Assembly: GCF_003576645.1 (NCBI RefSeq)
Contig: NC_044922.1
Span: 26,562,626-26,626,625 of the forward strand
Length of the DNA: 64,000 nucleotides
Reading direction: 5' to 3'
Origin: Ipomoea triloba
Lineage: Eukaryota; Streptophyta; Magnoliopsida; Solanales; Convolvulaceae
The notes beneath the pieces were generated by a model that was given only the letters and a program-made list of their open reading frames with translations, ran no database searches and was not told the DNA's origin. Shown in pieces: positions 11,406 to 23,219 of this stretch. Within the stretch, counting starts at the first letter, position 1, and each line of letters opens with the position of its first letter. Position numbers and translations under genes: made by a program.

Positions 11406-12627
11406 CCTTTTAAGATTTTAAAATAATCAAAAGACAAATGGCAAGTCGAATGTTTAAACTTATAGGCATGTAATTTTTTCTTTTTTTGGGAGAATTATTT
11501 TTCGAATGAGTTTAATTAAAGTTCGATTAGGTTAGTTTTATCATGCTAAAAAAATGAATAATTAAAATAGGATATGATAGTTCTAAGTAATTACAGGCAG
11601 AAAGTACACATGAAATGAAAGAATGAAGTTTTTTAAAAAAAAAAAGTAAATCATGAATTCAGTACAAGATGCATCTCCCTGTGTAACACTCCGAGTAAAT
11701 CGGGGCCTACTGTAAAGGCCGCGTTAACAGTGTTGTAGACTCTGCAAACCTTGAGGTCATCTAGTGTGGCTTGTGGAGTTGTGGGTGAGTTGATCGATAA
11801 ATTATATCTTGTATGCATCTTGGAGTTTGGCTACATTTTAAGGTGGACCATTATACAAGTTTAGTTTTAGTAGGTTTAGAAAAAGAAGAATGAAAATTAA
11901 AAGAGAGAATTAAATAAGTTCATGATTAGAGTGGCTGTAGTGATGCATGCACAAGACAAGTAGGGTGTGTTGACTTGGACAATTTGCTAAGGTAACTCTT
12001 TGGTGGCAATTAAAGCTGTGATTAATTTATGTTATTATGTTCTAATGTCAATTACTACTGTACCATTAATTAGAATCACCCAACTTGTGCACCCACCTCG
12101 TAAAATTTGCGTATTAATTAATTACACAGAGAATCAATCAAGTATTGTCACGTAAGGAAGTGACTATCATAAGATAAATGTATGTATGCATGTATATATA
12201 TATGTATGTATATAGTATTACTGTACCATAAAACACAAACTTAATAATAATAATAAGTCATGACTAGGTTGTCACTTGTTAGGCATAGGTAGGAGAAATT
12301 TTCCCACCAATTGTGCTTTATATCTCTATCTCTATATCTATATATATCCAAGCCTTTCAATTTCAAGTTATGAATCAATGATTATAAGTAATGATATTGA
12401 TTAAATTTCAAATATGTCCAAATATGAGGATCTTGATATAGTATCTCATCTTAATCTTTCCCCTTCCTTATTGATAATCTTTTTGCCTTGTATGGATAAC
12501 ATATATCACTTTGAGGGCTACATTTCTCAATATGACAAACTCCCTTCAAATATCTACCCAAATTACAAATTACGTGTTACTCAAATTAAATTATATTAGT
12601 TGACGAATCTCAAACTGAAATATATAT
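11406..12627. other. Intergenic, no gene seen
   Basis: AT-rich sequence with short microsatellites (TATG/TATA near 12180-12215, TCTA near 12322-12348). A frame near 12414-12599 has no recognisable domain and is not called. Confidence 0.4.
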
Positions 12628-12952
12628 AGGCCATGTTTGGTGACATAGTTAGCTGTCAATTTTGGTTTATTTGATCACTATTAGTTGTATTAGCTGTTTG
12701 ACTTGGTTAAACAATCAATATGAGTGTGATTAATTAGCTTTTTGTAACAACTTATTGCTATAAAATGCTAAAATTTAAAAAGATGCTCAAAGTAGTTTTT
12801 TTGATCAATTTTTTTAGAAAGTTATTTTGCATGTAATCAGCTATCAACTAACAGCTAATTTACCAAACAATTTTCTACAATCAGCTAATGATATTAACTA
12901 GTTAAACCCACTAACCCTAATAGCTAACAACTATTTACCAAACACCTCCATA
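12628..12952. mobile_element. MITE, TGTTTGGT-ended, first copy
   Basis: The ends are inverted: GGCCATGTTTGGTGACATAG on the left and, read inward, GGAGGTGTTTGGTAAATAG on the right. Each end is followed by AGCTGT/AGTTG-type words. The body (CACTATTAGTTG, GTTTGACTTG, AAATGCTAAAAT, CTAACAGCTAA) recurs in the same order at 23905-24196, which shows this is a dispersed family. Target duplication not certain; no coding capacity. Confidence 0.6.
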
Positions 12953-14303
12953 ATATAATGCATATAGATGTATTAAATCATATTTTGGCTAAAAAAAATT
13001 ACTACGTTTTACGAATCTGAGGTGAAATGATTTAAATAAGACCAACTGTTACTTTCAATTTCAATACTCAATAGTAAAAATGTGATCCTAAAGTTGCTCC
13101 TCATATAAGTTTTTTTTTTTTTTTAGAAAAAATAAAATTTAAATCAGCATGGTGCAAGTCAGAGTGTCCAAATTATTACGGAGTAGTTCAATTTAAATGA
13201 AAAAAATGATACATTCATTTGATATTATTTTAACTACACAAAAAATATTGCGAATAATTATAATTTCATGATTTAAAAAAAAAACAGATTTGCATTGGGT
13301 TAAAAAAATTGAAGGTGATTGATCACATATGAGGATTGCAAATTACGTCATAAAATTTTCAAGTTGATTATAATTGTTTGAATAAAAGATTTATTACTTC
13401 TTTATCATGGCAGGAGTGGTGAGAGAAAATTAAGTTTGAAGTTTAAATTTATATTTATTTGAATATAAAAGATTTATTAAGTTTAAAGTAAATATATCAT
13501 AGTTATGAGATTATTAATTTTAAATTAAATACTCTTTCAATCATCAACAAAATTCTCTTGTTGCATAAACAAATTTTAGGAGAGATAACCCAAAAAAAAA
13601 GTATTTTTTTACCGATGAAGAAAATCTTGTAGTCACTATCCAATAATGATGTATACTGGGTAAACTCTACTCATGTTAATGATTCGTAAATCACACAAGA
13701 GAGGAAAACTATAATAAGTAGAGTAGTAGACTGTGTGCAATGAGTTCGATTGAAAAAGTGTGGACAAGAATCAAACTCATAATCTTTAAAAAAAAATGTT
13801 TAAAAATGATAACTTGTTACCTTTTATTGCAATAAAAAATAATTATTTGTAGTGTCTATTATATATTTTTCTTTAAAAAGAAAAGGAGAAAAAGACAACA
13901 TCTCGAAACGCACGAAAAGGAATTAATGAACAACTTTTACAAGGTCAAAGAAATATTCAACATCATAGTATATATTGCTCTGTAAGTTTGTAACCACCTT
14001 TAGATTAAATAATTTTTTTTTTAAATCCCAAGCCTTAAAACTCATTTTATACCAATCAATATATAACAAAAACAAGCATAATGATGAGTTAGTATATACT
14101 TTGAAAGTGCCCGCATGAACTTAGCTCACTAGTTCTGTAGGCAATATTTGGAACAAGAAGGATAGTTTAGAAGTGCGAGAGTATTCACTTGATGACATTC
14201 ACCCTCTTTTAATGACGAATATGTTTGGAATATCATTATCACGATTGTTAAAATAAGTATAGTATAAAGGATAAAGGAGACCAACAATTTCCACTGCCCA
14301 GAA
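12953..14303. other. Intergenic, no gene seen
   Basis: Strongly AT-rich with many homopolymer runs. Nothing recognisable as gene, RNA or intact transposon. Confidence 0.4.
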
Positions 14304-14311
14304 CTTGAAAT

Positions 14312-15005
14312 TAGGGATGTTAACGAATCGAACATAAACGAACGGAGGTTGTTCGTGTTCGTTTGTTAAGGATTTTGGAGTGTTAGTGTTCGTGTTCGTT
14401 TGTTAAGGTTTTTGAAAATCTTGTTCGTGTTCGTTTGTTAAGCGGTCATTAGTGTTTGTTAACGTTCGCGAACATGTTCACGAACGTGTTCGTTAACGTT
14501 AACGAACACGTTCACAAACGTGTTTGTTAACGTTAGCGAACACGTTTACGAACATGTTCGTGAACGTTCATAAAGAGGTTCGTGAACACCTAATTACCAA
14601 ACACCTGCACATGTTCATGAACACAATTCGTTCGTGAACAAGACATAATCTATGTTCACAAACAATAACCAAACAAACAACACAACTGTACTATATATGT
14701 TTGTGAACATGTTCGCGAACATGTTCACGAACATTATTAAACGAACACTTAACGAGATTGTTCGCGAATATTACTAAACAAACATAAACGAGCTTGTTCG
14801 CGAACATTATTAAACAAACACAAACGAGCTTGTTCACGATCTCTTAGCAAACGAACTTACCACTATCCAGACTCAATTCGTTTATTAATCGCGCTCTAAA
14901 TTTTGTTTGTTAATGTTCATTTACCTTAATAAACGAACATAAACGAACTCCTACCGAACACGAATACGAGTAGTTTGTCGAAAGCTCTGTTCGCAAACAC
15001 CCCTA
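14312..15005. mobile_element. hAT-type non-autonomous element with CGAACA-repeat interior
   Basis: A perfect 8-bp target repeat, CTTGAAAT (14304-14311 and 15006-15013), flanks terminal inverted repeats TAGGGATGTTAACGAA and, inward from the right, TAGGGGTGTTTGCGAA. These are diagnostic of hAT-superfamily insertion. The 694-bp interior is almost entirely degenerate repeats of GTTCGTGTTCGTTTGTTAA and its complement, so it can fold into long imperfect hairpins. No transposase frame. A similar element lies in the SNAP33 5' leader intron at 49.8-50.3 kb. Confidence 0.85.
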
Positions 15006-15013
15006 CTTGAAAT

Positions 15014-16258
15014 CTAGTGAAGGTAACAGCCCAACCAACTTGGTTGGGAATAAAACGCATTTTCATATGATGTGACAATAAAACTCTTTTTATTCACTGG
15101 TTGGACCTACCGTACATGATTTTCTTAGAGCGATTTACATCTCTTATGTGATTTATTAACTTTACATAAGAATAGAGTTTACCCAGTATACATCATCATG
15201 TAGTAGTTGCAGATTTTTCATATTTTAAAAGAATCTATTTATATTCCACATCGTATGACAAAAGATTTGGTAAATTTTTTTTAATAAATTTGTAAATCTT
15301 ATAAAATTTGACTTTTTTTCTTTTTAAAAAAGTACAATTTTTTTTTAGGTTGGGGGAGTTGAGAGAGCAATAACGGCTGAAGATTCGGACCTTTGATGGG
15401 TGTGACTAACCAATTGAACACAGACAAATGAGAAACTTTGGCATATCTTTTATTACTCTTTTTTTTTTTTGTTCTCAATCTTTCATATGATATGGAGTCT
15501 GCGTACCAAAACAACAAAAATAATTTGTTCAGAAATTCCATGAATCCCAGATAGCAAAATCTCACAGAGGGGGTGGGCAGATCTGGGCCGTCTGATCAGG
15601 AATAACGAACGATCCTCTCAAGATTACACGTGGTACCCATCTTTCTCTTCTTATTTGCTTTCGTGCATGGAATTCTCCTCCAACTATAACACCCAAACAA
15701 GAAGTATGATGAGAGAGAAAAGTGTGATGAGTAGAGGGAGAGAAGGGGGAGAAGTAGGGTGGGGTGGTGAGTAGCTTAGAGGAGGAAGAAGAAGAAGAAG
15801 AAGAAAGCAAAGGAGGAAAAGAAAGGAAAGGGTGTCTGGTTTTGTTTGTTTGTTTTTTGTTTTTCCTGTTATTACTACTGCACAAACATCATTTTTGTGT
15901 TTGTTTTTTATTTTTTCCAGTTTTTTTGGTTTTTGCTTTGTTGAAATTTGTGGGCATTTAGAGAAAAGTGGGTCTGATCTTTCTGCTATAATTTCAAGAA
16001 TGTTTCCAAATCTGACTCTGTGATCTGTGTCCACCAATTCCCTCTTGCCAGATTTAAGTTCTCTCAAAACTTGGGTCTGATCTGCTGGGCTCTGCTCTTT
16101 CTCTCTCTCTCAACTGGGATCATCAAAATCTTGCTCTGGGTGTTCCCAAGATTTGAGCTTTTTTGTTTCTCCCAATTCCCCCGTGGGATTTCCCAAACTG
16201 TTTTTGCTAAAACTTTGCAATTTTTTTGGTTTCTGAATCCGGGTTTTTAGTTGGGGAG
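15014..16258 (+). promoter_or_regulatory. 5' flank and likely leader of the C2H2 gene
   Basis: No gene in this interval. The proximal 700 bp contains purine- and pyrimidine-rich runs (GAAGAAGAAG near 15783-15805, T-rich runs and CTCTCTCTCT near 16095-16110) typical of plant leaders. A plausible TATA box was not fixed. Long frames on both strands reflect these low-complexity runs. The frame of the C2H2 protein is open upstream to about 16226, but no ATG occurs before 16259. Confidence 0.4.
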
Positions 16259-17953
16259 ATGAAATTTGGTGGGATGGAAGAAGATCATCAAGAGCTGATG
16301 AAGTTTGTGTGCAAGCAGTGCTACAAGAGGTACCCTTGTGGGAAGTCTTTAGGGGGGCATATGAGGTCTCATGTGGTGGCAAATTCAGCTGAAATGGTGG
16401 AGGGTGGGGGTGGGGGTGGGGACCCCACAGCCATGAAAAGGGATCATCAACAAAGATTTGAGCATGGAGGAGGGTATTCTACCTATGGTCTAAGAGAGAA
16501 TCCCAAGAAAACTTGGAGGGCTGTGGACTCAACTTCCCCTTTGCCCCAAGAAAAGGCCTGCAAGCAATGTGGAAAGGTGTTTCAGTCTCTGAAAGCCCTG
16601 TGTGGCCACATGGCTTGCCACTCTGACAAGGAGAGGGGGGGTGGGGTCAAGGATGATCAGTCTTGGTCCAGTGAGAGCAAAAAACTGGAAGAAGAAGATG
16701 AAGAAGAAGAAGAAGTTGATGATGATGATGATTCTGATGATAGTGATGATGATGATGATTCTGATTCTGAAGCTGAGGAGGATCAGATCCCAACCACCAC
16801 AACAAGGGACAGATCCCAATCCACACATCATCCTAAGAGGTACAAGAAACTTGTTGTCAAGTCTTATTCCTTATCCTTAACTAACAACAATAGTATTGGC
16901 TCCTCATCTGTGTCTGAGATTGATGAGCAAGAGCAAGAGGAAGTAGCCAAGTGTCTAATGATGTTGTCTAAGGATTCTGGGAACTGGTATGGTTCAGTTG
17001 TGGAGTTTTCTGACAATAACTCTGTTGTTCTAGAGACCAAATCCTCATCCATTGACATGAAAACTTCTATAAGGTCTAATAAGGGTAATGGTAATGGTAA
17101 TGGGACTGTCTATAAGGTCTGCAATAATAGAGACAATGAAACTCAGAACCCCCCAGCCAAGAAAATGGGAGATAGGAAAGTGATGAAATCTAGCATTGTG
17201 CATACTGAGATGGCAGAATCCCAGAGCTCTGATTCTGGGTATTTCTTAGGGGAAAACAAGGTTGAATCAGATGTTTCTGTGAACGGGTTCCTCGCGAAAT
17301 GTAAAGTGTTGAACAGAGTAAAAGGCTATGTGAGGGGGGGAGTGGAGAAGGAGTATGAGAATTATGATGAATTTGGAGTGGCATCAAATTCTGGGAAGCA
17401 AAAGAGGGCAACAAATGACACTTCTTATGATCCAGAAATGGAGACTGGATCTTATAATAAGAAGATGAAGGCTGCTTCTGCTTCTTCTCCTGCTAAGAAG
17501 AAGTATGAGTGTTTGAATTGTAAGAAGAGTTTTAACTCTTATCAGGCTCTTGGTGGGCACAGGCCTTGCCATAAAAAGACGAATCCCGATATGGAGTCGG
17601 GGTATGGGACTGGTGAGAATAGCTTAGAGGCCGATGAAACGTATAATCACGGGAATGGTGGGAGGATTAGGGATTGTTTCGGGAGCAAAAAGGCGGGGGG
17701 GAAGGACACGACAGAGAAGAAGGCTAGGCCGAAGAAAGGGAAGGGACATGAATGCCCTTTCTGTCATAGGATGTTTAAGTCTGGGCAGGCTTTAGGAGGG
17801 CATAAAAGGTCACATTTCATTGGGGGTGCTCAGGTCATCAATGGCACCCAAACTCCAGCTGCTGCCGCCAAGGAAGAAGCGGCCGATTTGCTCGATCTCA
17901 ATCTTCCCGCCCCCGTTGAGGACGAAGATGATGAGCAGTTGATGGCTTGGTAG
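16259..17953 (+). CDS. C2H2 zinc-finger transcriptional repressor, four Q/K/SALxGH fingers and EAR motif
   Basis: Intronless frame of 564 residues encoding a nuclear DNA-binding protein of the plant-specific ZAT type. Four C2H2 fingers are visible: about residues 18-38 (helix SLGGH), 100-122 (ALCGH, with Cys in place of Gly), 416-437 (QALGGH) and 497-520 (QALGGH). The QALGGH helix is the plant signature. An acidic Glu/Asp tract lies at about 143-176. Near the C-terminus, LLDLNLP (about 542-549) is a DLN-type EAR repression motif, which in this family recruits TOPLESS-type co-repressors. ATG 16259 (MKFGGMEEDH) is the first ATG of the frame. The long linker between fingers 2 and 3 makes it larger than ZAT4/ZAT9. 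The target genes cannot be inferred. Confidence 0.9.
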   Translation: MKFGGMEEDHQELMKFVCKQCYKRYPCGKSLGGHMRSHVVANSAEMVEGGGGGGDPTAMKRDHQQRFEHGGGYSTYGLRENPKKTWRAVDSTSPLPQEKACKQCGKVFQSLKALCGHMACHSDKERGGGVKDDQSWSSESKKLEEEDEEEEEVDDDDDSDDSDDDDDSDSEAEEDQIPTTTTRDRSQSTHHPKRYKKLVVKSYSLSLTNNNSIGSSSVSEIDEQEQEEVAKCLMMLSKDSGNWYGSVVEFSDNNSVVLETKSSSIDMKTSIRSNKGNGNGNGTVYKVCNNRDNETQNPPAKKMGDRKVMKSSIVHTEMAESQSSDSGYFLGENKVESDVSVNGFLAKCKVLNRVKGYVRGGVEKEYENYDEFGVASNSGKQKRATNDTSYDPEMETGSYNKKMKAASASSPAKKKYECLNCKKSFNSYQALGGHRPCHKKTNPDMESGYGTGENSLEADETYNHGNGGRIRDCFGSKKAGGKDTTEKKARPKKGKGHECPFCHRMFKSGQALGGHKRSHFIGGAQVINGTQTPAAAAKEEAADLLDLNLPAPVEDEDDEQLMAW

Positions 17954-18115
17954 TAGGATTGCTAATAAGAAAAAAGAACAAAAAAGATGGTTACTTTGCT
18001 GTTGGGACAATTTCCAATTGAATAATTCTTGATCTCATGCTGGGATGCATGCAAATTTTTGCCTCAAAATCAAAGATTTTCAACAAACCACCCTGCATTC
18101 TTGCAGTGTTTATGA

Positions 18116-18139
18116 TGATGATGATGATGATGATGATGT
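18116..18139 (+). repeat. (GAT)n microsatellite downstream of the C2H2 gene
   Basis: Eight GAT triplets about 160 bp after the stop codon, probably within the 3' UTR. Asp-only or Met-only frames across it are not genes. Confidence 0.8.
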
Positions 18140-18420
18140 GCAAATGGCTCTTAATCAAAAGATTTTTCCCATCACCCATTTCTGCATACTCCAAGAATGC
18201 CTCAGTTTTTACTGTTTTCATCCATTTGGTTATCTGCAGATAATAACATTTTGTCCAAGCTACTGGCTTTTCTTGTATAGACCATTACACCTTAATTACT
18301 CAGTAATTCTTTAATTTTGTTTTTCTCAATTCAAGATGCTTAGTTCTCTGCCATTTTCTTGCCTTTTTCTATTAATTTCAAAATCCTTTGATTTACGGGA
18401 TATGCTCTGAGTGAAACTCC

Positions 18421-18715
18421 CTTTGTGACCTAGTCGGTAAAGGACCACAAGGAAGTAAATTACAGTAGGTTATCAACAGGTGACCGGCTCAAACCAAGAG
18501 GTAAGTAAACCAGTTTGGAATGTCTATAACTGACCTGTTCAAATCAAGAAAACCAAGAAAGTAAAAAAAAAAGCTCCCTGTGGCTCTACTGGTAAAAGAC
18601 CACAAGAAGGTAAAATAAACTGGTCTAGGCTATTCATAGCTGATCGGTAAGTCAAACTTAAAACTTGTTGTTTATAACTGATCGGTAAGTCAAACTTAAA
18701 ATTTTGTGAATTGTG
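18421..18715 (-). mobile_element. SINE family 2, two partial copies
   Basis: Two adjacent segments carry the tail words of a repeat found repeatedly in this window: GTGACCTAGTCGGTAAAGGAC with CACAAGGAAGTAAA, and GGCTCTACTGGTAAAAGACC with CACAAGAAGGTAAA. Each is followed by a GACCGGCTCAAACC- or TGATCGGTAAGTC-like stretch. Relatives are at 21.4, 43.4, 44.3, 47.2 and 51.0 kb. The better copies have a tRNA-like head, so a SINE in minus orientation is the best reading. Confidence 0.5.
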
Positions 18716-18719
18716 ATAC

Positions 18720-19984
18720 TAATTATCTTATTAACTTTAGTTGGGATTGCCATTTGCCAGTTAATTTTCAAATCCAAATGTGGGCTTTCTTGAAGTTGAC
18801 AGACACTTCTAGGACACCTACAATTGGTGGCGCCTGCAACATGATCACTATGTTTCTTTTAGCAGAAAGTCATAATCCATAATTTGTGAAACAAATGGCA
18901 CCTATTGACCCGGTAAGAGAAAGGGAAAGCTCAAAGGACTTCACTTTCAATCCATTTTTGCTACTTCAAATAAATAAATAAATAAATATATCAATCTTTT
19001 AATTATAAAAGCAATCCAATGTCACTCTTAATTTTGCACCAAACGAAACATTTTAATCATTATTATCATGGCAGTTCTTAGTTTTGTCATAAATTTGGTA
19101 CATGTTTTGACCGCTATGTCACAAACGTTGAATACACAATGTAACAATTTGTAAATCCATAATGAAGGAAATACACCCGATGAACATGCCAACTCATTTA
19201 AACTAATTCATGGAACTTGTATCATCGAGCTTTTAGATTGTCACATTGAATTGGTCCATTATAATTATAATCTGCCATTATTTTTTTTTGGACACAGTTT
19301 AATTGGTCAGCTAATTCAAAATAAGTTCATAAGTTTTGCTTAACTAGTATTCCCATGAGGTATGAATTTGACTATATACAAGCATTTGAGGTCTATAGGC
19401 CAATTAAGACGTATCTCCCAATTTATCTTCTCCACCAATATCCACTTTAAATTATTATTTTTCAATTAGATTGAATGAGTTTGAAGTTTCAAATGATGTT
19501 AAAAAGTTATTATGGTACCTTCGTTTGAATCTGTCTAAATTTTCCTAAATAATCGCCTATGTTTTATTTTCCTTATCCTTTTTTTTTCTGTAAATTTATT
19601 AGATTTTCAATTGTTTATTACATTTAAATTTTGATTATTTAAAATCAAGTTATTATTAGTCATTACTTAGTTAAATTTCTTTTTAATTTGAAAGATGTAC
19701 CCAAAATAAGACATAGTGTCTCGTCACATTGACTTGTTTGGGTGAAGTAATATCCAAACAATAATCACAAACAACTTTTCTAGTGTCAATCAAAGGTAAT
19801 CAAAAATCATCCTAAATCATGTTTCCTTTAATCACGTGATCCGCAAGACGATCAGATACATTGTTATGCTCACGATAAATATGAACCAAGACGATGTCCC
19901 AATTCTTTCTCATCAAACTATATAGGTATTGATCACTTTCCTAAAAGAACTGCTAACATGTAACCAATTAATCATTTTCTCATA
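18720..19984. other. Intergenic, no gene seen
   Basis: AT-rich sequence, short (AAAT) run near 18970-18990. No coding or structured element recognised. Confidence 0.4.
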
Positions 19985-20335
19985 GTTAAAGCATTTCCAT
20001 TAGTAGTTTTAGCTAATTTTTTTATGCGGCCAAAGATGATGTGGAGGATAGAGGGTATATGAGAGAAAAAAAAATTAAAATCTCCGTACAAGGTGAGAGA
20101 AATATGTCATCTTCTGCGCGTTTTGCGCACTTATGCACCCAACACAGCGCGTGCAGTGCATACGCCATGTTGGGCGCGTAATACCGTTTTTTTGTTTTTT
20201 GTTTTTTTAAATTGTCAAATTTTTAAAACTTTTTTCCCTCTTTCCTCCTCCTTCTCTCTCATACTTGGACCTGCAAAAATTAAAAAAAAAATATTAAAAA
20301 AAATTAAACTAATGAGGTTGCTCTTAATTTAGATT
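19985..20335. mobile_element. MITE with GC-rich centre (family G), copy 1
   Basis: Inverted ends: GTTAAAGCATTTCCATTAGT on the left and, inward from the right, TTAAGAGCAACCTCATTAG. AT- and purine-rich arms enclose a GC-rich centre (20113-20185) built of GCGCGTTTTGCGCAC and CCAACACAGCGCG/GTTGGGCGCG words. Other copies at 23.2, 28.2 and 43.9 kb share ends and arm composition but have different GC centres. No coding capacity. Confidence 0.55.
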
Positions 20336-21424
20336 GTCTATTCTAAGAGCTACTATTTCATTTTCAAGATTCAAATATACAATTTTACATTAAAAAAAAA
20401 CAAGAAAATATGTTAAACTATTTTCATTCAGAATCACTCATCATTAATAAAGGGCAAAAGAGAGAGAGAAAAAAAAAATGAAGAAAAATGGGGATGACCA
20501 AAAGGGTAGAGGATACAATAGGAGTAAATTAGAGTACAGGGCTATTTTTGGTAGCATAAAGTATGTCCTGGTGCAAAATTAGTTGGGCCGTTATGCTCAA
20601 AAGGAAGAGTGTGGGGCCCATTAACTACTTCTGTCGTACAAGGCTCAAAAGTGGGCCATTCCAAACCTCAGGTCAAGACAGGATTTGATTCTGACTGTTC
20701 TCAGTGGACTTGTAGAGATGGTTTTATTTTATTTATTTATTATTTTTTTATGTTACCTACTATATACAAAATTTAATAATTTTATAAAAAAAAAACTTGA
20801 TTATTTATCTATATGACTATAATATCTGTACAACATGATTATACTAACATCCTTAAGTGGAACACAACTCGAACTTGTGACCTTCCATTTGAAATAGTAA
20901 CACTGATGCAATCAGACCATAATCTACTTGATTATTTATATTGATACTCTCTCGTCTCATTTTATGTATCTGGTTCACGATGTTTGACTAAAGTTATTTT
21001 CACTTACTAGGGTTATAAGAGTTTTTTTTTTTCCATAAATCAAAGAATATGTTGTTAGAAGTGGAGAACAAGAAAAAGAATGGGGACTAGTTCCGAAAAT
21101 TTGAATAATGGGGCGCGTGCAGTAAACGCAGGGGAAGGGGAGGGTGATAATGGAGAAGCATACCGCGGGCTTTGGAAGACAAAAAGTGAAAAAGGGTAAA
21201 AAGGAAAGGGTAAAAAGTAATGTCGGCTGACACAACGTAGCAATTTCGAACTCCACGAACTGCTACAGCAAAAAGCATATTTACACTAATTTCCCCGAGA
21301 ATCAATGCACAAGATCTCATTACAATCTATCTAACATAATCATGCAAAACATTTTTTTTTGACAACTTTTAAATCATGATATTTGAAATAATTAATACAT
21401 GAAATGTAGGGTATTGGGTAGGGA
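20336..21424. other. Intergenic, no gene seen
   Basis: AT-rich sequence with short homopolymers. Minus-strand frames around 21.0-21.3 kb are Phe/Leu/Ser-rich from low-complexity sequence and show no domain. Confidence 0.4.
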
Positions 21425-21640
21425 GCATCCTTAAATTTCTTGGCCAGTTGTCTCATCTAAAAATCACTGTGTTTGGCGGTGAAAATCCTGGGTACACAGG
21501 TTGCCCATAGCTGACTGATTCAAACTAAGAAGACCACTAAGCTGCTCCCACTAGGGGCTCCCACTGGAAGTCAAACTTAGAATATTGTGAATATCAAGCA
21601 AATAGTCTAACTAACTTGGCTGAAGTTGCCCCGTATTCAA
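21425..21640 (-). mobile_element. SINE family 2 copy
   Basis: On the minus strand, the head AACTTCAGCCAAGTTAGTTAG and a degraded B-box (AAGTTTGACTTCC) precede CAGTGGGAGC, CTTAGTTTGAATCAGTCAGC and TATGGGCAACCTGTGTACCC. This order matches the copies at 47.2 and 51.0 kb. The end beyond about 21425 is unclear. Confidence 0.5.
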
Positions 21641-21689
21641 ACTTTATTGGATGACGAGGGAAATTGACATGCTCATGTGTAAGAAATCG

Positions 21690-21800
21690 CAATAGGGAGA
21701 CATGCGATGAGCTTCACCGAAACGGAGCTGGTAGGGCATGAACTCGTAATCTTCTGATATGAGAATCATGCGCTCTACCAATCCGATTACCCTTTTCGGA
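21690..21800 (-). other. tRNA-like sequence, probably a decayed SINE head or tRNA pseudogene
   Basis: Read on the minus strand: GGTAATCGGATTGGTAGAGC, then CATGATTCTCATATCAGAAG, then ACGAGTTCATGCCC. Spacing of the A-box, the CAT-containing anticodon-like loop and the B-box is tRNA-like. The stems are poor and there is no clean acceptor stem, so a functional tRNA is not supported. Confidence 0.35.
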
Positions 21801-23219
21801 GATATATAGTATTTAATTTTGAATTTCAAAAGTTAAACATAAGAAGTATTATATATATAACACAAGAATTCATAACTTAGAAGGAGCTAGCTAGTAATAT
21901 TTTTAAACTTTAGTTGGTATTAAAAATATACTCCGTATATTTCAATATACTGAATAGCGAGTATTAAATAATCAGACATATCAACCTTAATTCAATGAAG
22001 AAAAATATTCAAAAATTACAAAACAAATTAAACCTTATAAGCAAACTAACCTAATTCTGCTGCTTAATTGCCTCCATGCATATATGGCATTGATCAAGGG
22101 TTATATATATATAATTAAACCAAATTATTATTAAGCTAAGGCTTAATTAGGCAAGTACTACGTAAAAGGACTTGCCTTCTGCTGACTGCATGCTGCTATT
22201 ATCTTCTCCATCGGCAGTTAAAGTATAATACATCCATCATCATCTCCTCCATTATCTTCTGCATTCATAATATAAGGTTACATAAATATTTTGAATTATT
22301 ATCCATCAAATTTGGGTTTGTTGAATTGTTGTACTTTTTCTTGTCGAAACAGTGGAGACTGCATGCGTGTCCTAGTACGGAGTATTTTTATTTTTTTGGG
22401 TCGAAGAAATAGTATTTCCATTGTCCCACAGTTTTTTTTTTCTCTATAATTACTTGGTGTTTTTTTTTTTTTTGGTAAAATTATTTAAGATTTGTGTTTT
22501 GGTATTGGCCAATTCAATTATTGGGGAAAAATTAAACTTAGATGGATTTAAAAAAAAATACTACAACAAAATTTAGAAATTAAAATATTAAAATATAGAA
22601 AATAAAAACAAAATTTAATTAGTTGTAAGCATACTGTAAATTTAATTCTTCAATATAATTATTTAAGTCGTAAATATAATCCCTAAATTTTTAATTAAAT
22701 GACGGCGTTAGTTTCAACTTTCAAATGTAAAAACTCTAACAACAAAATTTGTTACTCTCCTAAAAACTTACTATACATTTTATGCCTCTTATTAGTAAAG
22801 ATGTGTACAGTAGGCAATTTTCGCGTCGGGAGCAGTAAAGATACCTATGTCATTTACTACAAATGTAAATGCCTCATTTTGTAGTAGTTAGCGTGAATTC
22901 GAATGGATTCCAAAAGAAAATTTTAGAAAAAAAAAATTAGTATATGATGAATGGGGTGACTAAAAGTTGGGAACTTTAAAAGCAGGAGACAAAGCAATAA
23001 ACCAGACAACATTAGTAAAAGGTTATGTTGCGATGCAAATTCATGGGGGAAAAGGAGATGAATTTAAAACTTTTTCATCAACTTCAAACAACAATATATA
23101 ACTCCGGATCTCACCTTTCTTTGCATGTAATAGACATGAGGACAAACTAAATATAACCTTTTTCTTAAGATTAGATTGTGTAAAAATCGTCTCCCATTAG
23201 ATATATAATTTTTTTTTTA
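21801..23219. other. Intergenic, no gene seen
   Basis: AT-rich sequence with several T or A homopolymers. The short frame at 22699-22884 has no recognisable features. Confidence 0.4.

Noticed and set aside
15684..16067. Ser/Phe-rich frames upstream of the C2H2 gene
   Set aside because: Low-complexity purine and pyrimidine runs give open frames on both strands; no domain or conservation signal.
21690..21800. Functional tRNA-Met(CAT)
   Set aside because: Boxes and a CAT loop are visible on the minus strand, but the anticodon stem is mismatched and no acceptor stem forms.
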